A stretch of 64,000 bases of DNA from Dromiciops gliroides (taxonomy: Eukaryota > Chordata > Mammalia > Microbiotheria > Microbiotheriidae): positions 360,638,453 through 360,702,452 of the forward strand of contig NC_057861.1 of the NCBI RefSeq assembly GCF_019393635.1. The letters are read 5' to 3'. Below are positions 57,129-64,000 of this stretch, in pieces. The translations under genes and the position numbers were made by a program. A model generated the notes under the pieces. The model worked only from the letters and a program-made list of their open reading frames with translations, ran no database searches and was not told where the DNA came from. Within the stretch, counting starts at the first letter, position 1; every line of letters begins with the position of its first letter.

Positions 57129-58822
57129 CTAAAAGAAAAACAGAGGCATGTAAGAAGAAATACTATTTTCACCCCCTCCAAAAAAACCCACCAAAAACCC
57201 AAAAAATATTTTCAGCTCTGTATATGTCTTGAAAGCCTAGACCACTGCCAATAGATTTGGCTTCCAAATGTATGGTGCTGTTTCATCAAGATTAGAATGG
57301 AAATAGATAAATTGATTAAGATGAATGAATTTCTTCAACTTCATTATTTTCTGTAATTTACCAGTCTTCAGGAGTTAGTTTCATTATGCCCCAGATAGTA
57401 GTACTACATAGCAACAGCTCAGAAATATTTAGCATCTGGGAATCACATCTATTATCTTTCACACATGCATGAAATTAACTACTATGAAGATACATGAGGA
57501 CTCCACTATCTGCACTTCATCTTGCTTTTCTCAAAGTGCCTGGATAGAGGACAAAATGCCCCCTTTGCTTTCTGTTTGAAAAACAAAAATCAAAGGAATA
57601 AACTCCACAGGATTAGCCATGGAACGATACTTAAGCTCAATGTTTCCCAAATGAATTTGACCACAGAGTACTTTGGAGGTTGCACTATAGACAGAATACA
57701 AAAAAAGCACTGGGCCAGGGCCAGCAGTAGAATTTGGAAAAGCCCTGTAAACAAAAGGAATTTGGGCATATTTTGTGCAAGCCAAAGGAAATTAAGCCTA
57801 ATTTCATATTAGAAAAGAATAAGGCACAACTTTTTGATAACACAATTTTATACTGAGTTTGGGAGGGGAGGCAACATGAGCACAGCAATTTTCCTAGGGG
57901 ACCTTATTTATGTCATAAAAACTGTTTGGAAAATGTTGTTTTTGTGGAACACAAAATGATACAGATAATCCTTGAACTCTAAGGCTTATTTTGTTGGCTT
58001 ATTTTGATTTTCTTCAATCCAATGTAATCAAAGATTCTATGGAGATCAACTGGGCAAATTTTTGCAAGTATCTAAAATTTGTAGGTATTTGAATGGTTAT
58101 TGAAACATTTAAATTGTATTAAAATAGTTGTTCTTTTTCTGAGACTACATCTCCCTATCTTGACCAGATTGGAAGAACAGTCCACTCATGGGCCCCATCC
58201 CACCGCTAATCAGTACAGAAGCTACAGTCTGATCTATTTCTGATCTGGGCCACTTCATCCCTCCTTCTGCAGCCTGGTGGCCCCTCCACTCATAAGAGTT
58301 CCCCATATTGATGCCAGACTTAGTACAGATAGTAGAATAGCATTAGTCCTACTGCAAAACTCAGAGTCCCTGAACTCAAGTGATCTGGGAGTCCCAGCCT
58401 CACAGTAGTACATTAAATCCATGTGTGCTTCACCACACCTAGCTCAAGATAGATTTCAATGAAAAAATAATACATGTGTTCTTAGTAACAGCATTTGCCA
58501 GTAACAATAGCATAAATGATCAAGAATCTGTGAAGGGCACTATCCACTTTAAATTTTTAATTAGTCATGGTCTCACTTTTATCAAAGTGAGACAGAAACA
58601 CATTTGCAATTGCTGTTATGATTTGATAGTAACTAACCCAAGGCCCCAAACCTGCAATCTTACAACACACTATGAGAAACAACTTAAGTTGCTATATAAC
58701 AAGGACCTTCCAAGAGAATTAATAATAAATGTTTCAAAAAAACTTTACTTTTAATAAAGTAAATCTTAAAATAATTGGTCTAAGTTAGAACCATCCGAAT
58801 TTCCATTAAATATGCTACTCAC

Positions 58823-58874
58823 TAGCTGTATGACCCTGGGCAAGTCACTTAACCCTCATTGCCCCCCCCCCCAA
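58823..58874 (+). mobile_element. Severely 5'-truncated tRNA-type SINE (52 bp)
   Basis: Only the last part of the SINE, from TAGCTGTATGACCCTGGGCA to a C-run and CCAAA. Exact duplication ATGCTACTCAC at 58812-58822 and 58875-58885. Confidence 0.85.
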
Positions 58875-58987
58875 ATGCTACTCACCTGTACCAGTCTAAG
58901 CTAGTTTGCTGCAGGCCTGACTTCCCTAGAATATGTTACCATCCCAAATTATTCACCTACATATACATATGCATATTTACATGCAAA

Positions 58988-59167
58988 AGGCATTATGATA
59001 TGATGGACAAAGAGCCAGCCTTGGGGTTATGAAAACCTGGGTTCAAGGTCTGCCTCTCACACATACTACTGGCAACTCACTTCAATTTTAGACTAGTTGT
59101 TCATCTGCATTAGTGGAGGAATTTTCCTTATTAAGCATTCTCTACACTGATGAAATCACAGGTCTAG
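58988..59167 (+). repeat. Mar1-like SINE, diverged
   Basis: AGGCATTATGATATGATGGA, GAAAACCTGGGTTCAAGGTC, CACTGATGAAATCACAGGTC. Confidence 0.65.
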
Positions 59168-59404
59168 TTAAAAAAATAGAAATTATAGACAAAGGTATAT
59201 GTATATACTATGTGCATTCACATAAATGAAGAGAGAAGAGACAGGAGAAAAGAAAGTAGAAGCATGGTCCCTGCCTTCAAGGAGATATGTGTGTGTGTGT
59301 GAATTGATTTTTTTAAAAATTGTAATAATAAGAGCACTTTGAAATATTTCATATTATAAGCAACTTTACTTTACTGAGCCATTGCTTTAAAAGTGCTAAA
59401 ATTC

Positions 59405-59548
59405 GGGGACAGCTAGGTGGCGCAGTGGATAAAGCAGTGGCCCTGGATTCAGGAGTACCTGAGTTCAAATCCAGCCTCAGACACTTGACACTTACTAGCT
59501 GTGTGACCCTGAGAAAGTCACTTAACCCCCATTGCTCCCCCCCCCCAA
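59405..59548 (+). mobile_element. tRNA-type SINE
   Basis: Head GGGGACAGCTAGGTGGCGCA. Exact 16-bp duplication AAAAGTGCTAAAATTC at 59389-59404 and 59549-59564. Confidence 0.94.
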
Positions 59549-60084
59549 AAAAGTGCTAAAATTCTATCAAGGCATGAATGTAATTATACTAATTTTTAGG
59601 TAAGCCAGATGGTAGTATCATATTAAGTTTTCAAAAAGAAGTTTTGTTTCTTGAGATGAAAAGCATTGGATTTTTTTGAGGCTCTGTGAGCAAAATAGGT
59701 TAGAAAACTGACTTTTAGTTTACAATTACAACTTTCTAATCTTTCTTGGTATCCTGGGAAATGGTAAGAATTCTGTTTGAAATATGACATGATCAGAAGT
59801 ATGGTATACTAAAATAACCATTATCGGAATGGAAGGGCTCTAGTCTGCCCGATTTCTGACATATCTCTTGCAAACAAATAAATCTTCTCAAAAAGATAAG
59901 AATAACGATTATTTTAAAGGCCCAATGTAAGTTAATTCTTTTCATTAATATTTATAATTATAAGAAGCTTCCTTTCATCACACTGCTTTGGAGAAATTGA
60001 ATTAAATTTGTTTTTAAAGTCAAATGTATTGTTATTCTGTTTTAATAAAATAGATCAACATATTAAAAACAGAACTGGATGTAG

Positions 60085-60440
60085 ATAGGGAAGACACTAG
60101 CATTTCATACTTTAGGCAAGTCATCAAATTTCTGGGCCTTTGTTTCTTGATCTACAACATGAGAGGACTGGACTAGTTCATCTGTAAGGTTTCATGCAAT
60201 TCTAAAAACCTCTGCAGAAGAAACATTGCATTTGGAGTCACAAAGACAAGAGTTCTAGACCCATCTCTCCACTTTTTTAGTCATATAACATGAGGCTAGT
60301 CACTAAGCATTCTAGGCCACTGTTTTATCAACTATAAAAAAGAGCATAACAGAATCTCAACTCACTCTCTTCTTCACAGAACTTTTAAAAAGTGTTTTGT
60401 AATTCACAAAGTACTATATGAAGGCCATTATTCTATAATA
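60085..60440 (+). repeat. Two adjacent MIR fragments
   Basis: First copy TAGGCAAGTCATCAAATTTC with GAGGACTGGACTAGTTCATC. Second copy from about 60220 with CTAGACCCATCTCTCCAC and AGGCTAGTCACTAAGC. Confidence 0.55.
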
Positions 60441-60639
60441 ATGTATCAGCTTTCACTGCAGCAATGGTTAGTTTTGGGGGCTCTTTTATTTTGTTTTTTA
60501 TTTTGTTTGTAAGTCTATTAAGGATAGAATGCCCCAAATTCACAACTAAATTGCTGAATTTTCTATTTTTCATAACTTGAGCAGTGATAAACATAGATAA
60601 TATGTGTTGTAGGACAACAGGGTGGCAAGGCTCAACCCG

Positions 60640-60890
60640 AGTTTGTGACAATATAAAGAACCACTGAAGGATAAGATCTGAGTTTGAATCCTGACTAGGA
60701 CTATTACTAGTTGTATGACCCTGAGCAAGTCACTCAACCTAAACTTCCTTATCTATTAAACAGGGATAATGCTAGTACCAACCTCATAGGGTTTTAAGAA
60801 CCAAATGATATTAGAGAAAGTGATTTGCAAAATTTAAACACACTACTTAAGTGCTAGCTGTTATCATTAACATTGATAATAATTATTAGA
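60640..60890 (+). repeat. MIR-family SINE
   Basis: GTATGACCCTGAGCAAGTCA, AACCTCATAGGGTTTTAAGA, then AAGTGCTAGCTGTTATCATT. Confidence 0.7.
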
Positions 60891-61075
60891 ATGGGGGATC
60901 ACCATGGTAACCATTTAGATATTTGAAGAATTGTTCCATGGATGAGGCTTTAGACTTGGTCTGCTTGGACCCTGAAGACAAAGGCTCTACAAAGGGCAAA
61001 AGCTGCAGAGAGAGATTTTGTCTTACTGTAGTTTCCTGATAACCACAGCTATCCAGAGGGGAAATGGGCTGCCTC

Positions 61076-61325
61076 TGAGGAGGTACAGTGGATAGAGAAC
61101 TGGGCCTGGAATCAGGGTGACTCATCTTCCTGAGTTCAAATCCGCCTTCAGACACTTATTAGCTCTGTAATCTTTGGCAAGTCACTTCACCCTGTTTGCC
61201 TCAGCTCCTCATTTGTAAAATGAGCTGAAGAAGGATATGACAAACTATTTTAGTATCTCTGCCAACAAAACCCCAAATGGGGTCATAAAGAGTCAGACAC
61301 GACTGAACAACAACAACTAAAAAAG
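61076..61325 (+). mobile_element. Long tRNA-type SINE (SINE1_MD-like)
   Basis: Degraded head, then AGTTCAAATCCGCCTTCAGA, GAGCTGAAGAAGGATATGAC, GTCAGACACGACTGAACAAC and an ACAACAACTAAAA end. Confidence 0.82.
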
Positions 61326-62246
61326 TACAGCCTTAAAGCAGGGCTGTGTACCCCCTTGTTGGAAATGTCTTACAAGGGATTATTTATCAGCTCTGAATTA
61401 AATTACATGGTCTCTGAGGGCCCTTACATCTTTTAGTTTGTTTCTGTGATCAGAATGGACAAATAAGATGGACAAATCTGGTAGATTCCTAAAGATTAGA
61501 AGGAATTCATTGAAATGTTAGAAAGACAAGTCTTATGGGTATGGAAACATACAAATAAATCTGAATACTACCAACGTGACTTTCTTTTATGAACACATAT
61601 CATTTTGATGTTTTTTTTTTTTAACATGTTAGCTATCCCCACACCTTTGTCAACATCAAGCAAGCTTTTGTATATTCTTCCCATAGGAATGACCCTCATT
61701 TTAAAAGATGGGTAAATGCCCTACTATCCTTGTCCTCTGTAGTCATACCATTATATACTGCAATCAACTATCAATTATATGTGCCAATGCTTAATTAGTA
61801 TAGATTTAATAAAATAGTAGATAACCTTCCCAAGGTTTTCTTCTCTGTACCAGTAGCAACTGATTTAAGTTTGAATATAAGTTTGCAGGAGTCTTCTGAA
61901 TTCTGAAACCAAATATTACCTTCTTTCACAGAATTTATAAACTGCTAAACGTTATAGCATGCTTTGACATAAAAATATATTTACATCTCTTCAGAGACAT
62001 AAAAAATGAAAGATGGAGAAGGACAATAATTTTGTAAATAATTGCCAATATTTCTTTTTTTTCACACTCAGATATTTACTGCCATTTTATATTCCCACAA
62101 AATCTACTACTTTTCATCAGAAATCACTGGAACTAATGTTTTTGAGCTTGGAGAGAACAACTGGGTCACTTTTGGGGAGGCCCATTCCTCCTTTTAATGT
62201 AGAGCACTTAGCATAGTTTCTGATAGCATGTGCTAGTTAAATATTA

Positions 62247-62277
62247 GTTATTATTATTATTATTATTATTATTATTG
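62247..62277. repeat. (ATT)n microsatellite at a SINE tail
   Basis: TTA/ATT units following GCACTTAGCATAGTTTCTGA and GTGCTAGTTAAATATTAG, a MIR3-like tail. It mirrors the AAT array at 30492. Confidence 0.9.
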
Positions 62278-63186
62278 TTAGAATTACTGACCATGAATTT
62301 TCAAGTTTTCTCACTCAGTGAATGCTTTAACAGCAATAATAGAAACATGACTTTAGCTCATAAGTTGATGTGTTTTTCCATATAGGCATTTGTATGTCAA
62401 CCTAATTTGAAAATGTGCAATAGATACAAATTCTTTTTAATTAATCCATCCATCTTTGTAATGTTCATGTCTGATGCTGAGAAGTTCTGCTCTTGTCCAG
62501 GAATGAAACAACTTCAAAGAACTATTCTAATCTTCATTAAATATTATTCCCTTGATAGATTAGATGCACCAACTCTTTCTTTCAGCTCCTACTGCATACT
62601 GGGATGGTTGTTTGGGAGGGTAGTAGGAGCAGTACATGGACAGGGACTCTTACTCAGGTAAAATCTGTTCAGGATTTGAAGTAAAAGAGGCATCATCATG
62701 ATCACCACCATCATCATGGACACTGCATTTTGTGGGTTACAAATTGCTTCCAAGGTAATGATCCTGTGATGGAGCAATTACAAACAATATCCTTTTAGAA
62801 GAGGAAACTGAGACTCATAGAAAAGTGACCACATTATTTTTTCACATCAATAAGGGCAGGAGGGGTTGCTCACACTTTAATTCTTGAGCATTAGTCACCT
62901 TAAAAATGTTTATTAAATATTGTTGGTGAGAGGAAAGGTTAACACTGTATTGCTCTTTTTTTCTTCTTCTCCTGCCTTCTCTGTCCCCACACTATCCTAG
63001 TTCTTGGGTCTTACTCCACTTTGCTTATAATTTTCCTTTTTCCAGCCTCTAAACAATGGGTGTTTTCCAAAGTTTAGTCAGTCAGTCCTGGCCTCTTTTA
63101 TTCAATAGCTACTGCTGTATTTTTAAATCCAATGGGAAATTTCCATTTTGACTTTTCATCATCACTATGTATTAAAAGTCCAACAT

Positions 63187-63339
63187 GGGGCAGCTAGGTG
63201 GCGCAGTGGATAGAGCACAGGCCCTGGATTCAGGAGGACTTGAGTTCAAATCCAGCCTCAGACACTTAACACTTACTAGCTGTGTGACCCTGGGCAAGTC
63301 ACTTAACCCCAATTGCCTCACTAAAATTTAAAAAAAAAA
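63187..63339 (+). mobile_element. tRNA-type SINE
   Basis: Near-consensus copy, GGGGCAGCTAGGTGGCGCAG. Duplication AAAAGTCCAACAT / AAAGTGTCCAACAT. Confidence 0.93.
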
Positions 63340-63843
63340 GTGTCCAACATAAAATATCTTCTCCTCAAACCATCTTCCCCTCTGGGTCACCATTTCTGTT
63401 GTACCCCCTTATCAGCAAAGGAGCAGGTGGGAAATAGAATTTTTCCCAAGAGGATCATAGCTGTAAGGAAGCACCTACTCTAAAATGGTGAGTGGACCCT
63501 CCATCAAACATGTCCAGCACCTGGCTCACCTCTGTGCCAACTAACCCTGCTGAGGGGAATATGGCAGGACAAGGGGGGACTAAACTATCATTGCCAGTCT
63601 GTCAGACTAAGAACTTCTGTCTCCTTGATTTCATTTTCCACATAAAGACATCAAGTTCTGATGGCTCTCCTTTTTCCTTTTTCCTTTTTCCTTGAATTCA
63701 CTCCCTTTCTTTCCATATAACCACCTTGTTCTAAGTTCTCATTACTCTATCCTCTATCTGGGCCATATTCCTAAATGTTCTTCATGTTTCCATCTCTCTT
63801 CTCTAGCATCCCACCTTCCTGTTAAGATTTAAGACTCTCAACT

Positions 63844-63970
63844 GGGGCAGCTAGGTGGCTCAGTAGATAGAGCATTGGCCCTGAAGTTGGCAGGACCTGA
63901 GTTCAAATCTCACTGCAGACATTTAATGCTTGTGTGACCCTGGGCAAGTCACTTAACCCCAACTGGTTTA
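63844..63970 (+). mobile_element. tRNA-type SINE, internally shortened
   Basis: GGGGCAGCTAGGTGGCTCAG head and GTGACCCTGGGCAAGTCACT body. The segment before GTGTGACC is shorter than in the other copies. Confidence 0.88.
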
Positions 63971-64000
63971 AACATCTTGGGTCGTCTCTAGTCGTCTTGA

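Larger units (their letters stand above)
57129..64000 (-). other. MARCHF11: MARCHF11 intron 2, partial
   Basis: Sequence upstream of exon 3 to the window edge. I looked for an exon encoding the end of the RING-CH finger (family pattern CELCCYRYHVIAIK..., expected just before exon 3) and saw none. Known contents are SINEs and MIRs listed separately. The stretches 57130-58980, 59565-60080 and 61330-63170 hold no gene or clear repeat that I can identify. Confidence 0.75.

Noticed and set aside
57129..64000. Search for MARCHF11 exon 2 (RING-CH end)
   Set aside because: No reverse-strand segment encodes the conserved Cys/His pattern. It presumably lies beyond the window.

Overview
The window is nuclear DNA from a marsupial, probably of the Australian radiation. 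The tRNA-derived SINE with the core 'GGCAGCTAGGTGGC' and 'TGACCCTGGGCAAGTCACTT' is scattered through it in both orientations. It also carries the L1 3' UTR type I recognise from marsupials, Mar1/MIR-type SINEs and L2/CR1-like LINE remnants. There are no bacterial operons, CRISPR arrays or phage genes. Species and SINE subfamily are from memory of these families, not from a search.

The only host gene I can support is MARCHF11, a membrane-associated RING-CH E3 ubiquitin ligase, on the minus strand. Its last two coding exons are present: exon 3 at 56936-57128 and terminal exon 4 at 24780-25102, with canonical splice sites and a matching phase. A 31.8-kb intron separates them. Exons 1 and 2 (N-terminus and RING-CH finger) are not seen and should lie beyond base 64000. 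Positions 1 to about 24.3 kb are therefore downstream of the gene.

Layout. 1-24 kb is intergenic: an inverted pair of short elements (1900-2052 / 3951-4118), two related retroviral LTRs (5358-6059, 17112-17635), a tetranucleotide array beside a well-preserved LINE C-terminal fragment (7826-8330), a 3-kb L1 derivative that lacks ORF2 (9180-12173) inside a CR1-like LINE, and a LINE with an inverted 5' half and later nested insertions (15500-18130). 24.8-25.1 kb is the MARCHF11 terminal exon. 25.1-56.9 kb is intron 3, with an L1 (44030-47490) carrying a hAT-type MITE and a processed HNRNPDL pseudogene, two L2-like LINE copies (48235-51890), many SINEs, and repeat-poor stretches (31.0-35.4 kb and 37.3-39.6 kb). 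57.1-64 kb is intron 2, with SINEs and MIRs.

The most notable structures are fossils of retrotransposition that can be read from target-site duplications: the HAL1-like L1, a nested L1 tail with a 20-bp perfect duplication, the inverted LINE, and an HNRNPDL retrocopy apparently made from an exon-skipped transcript. I found no convincing new coding system. Most open reading frames in the window are repeat-derived or chance.
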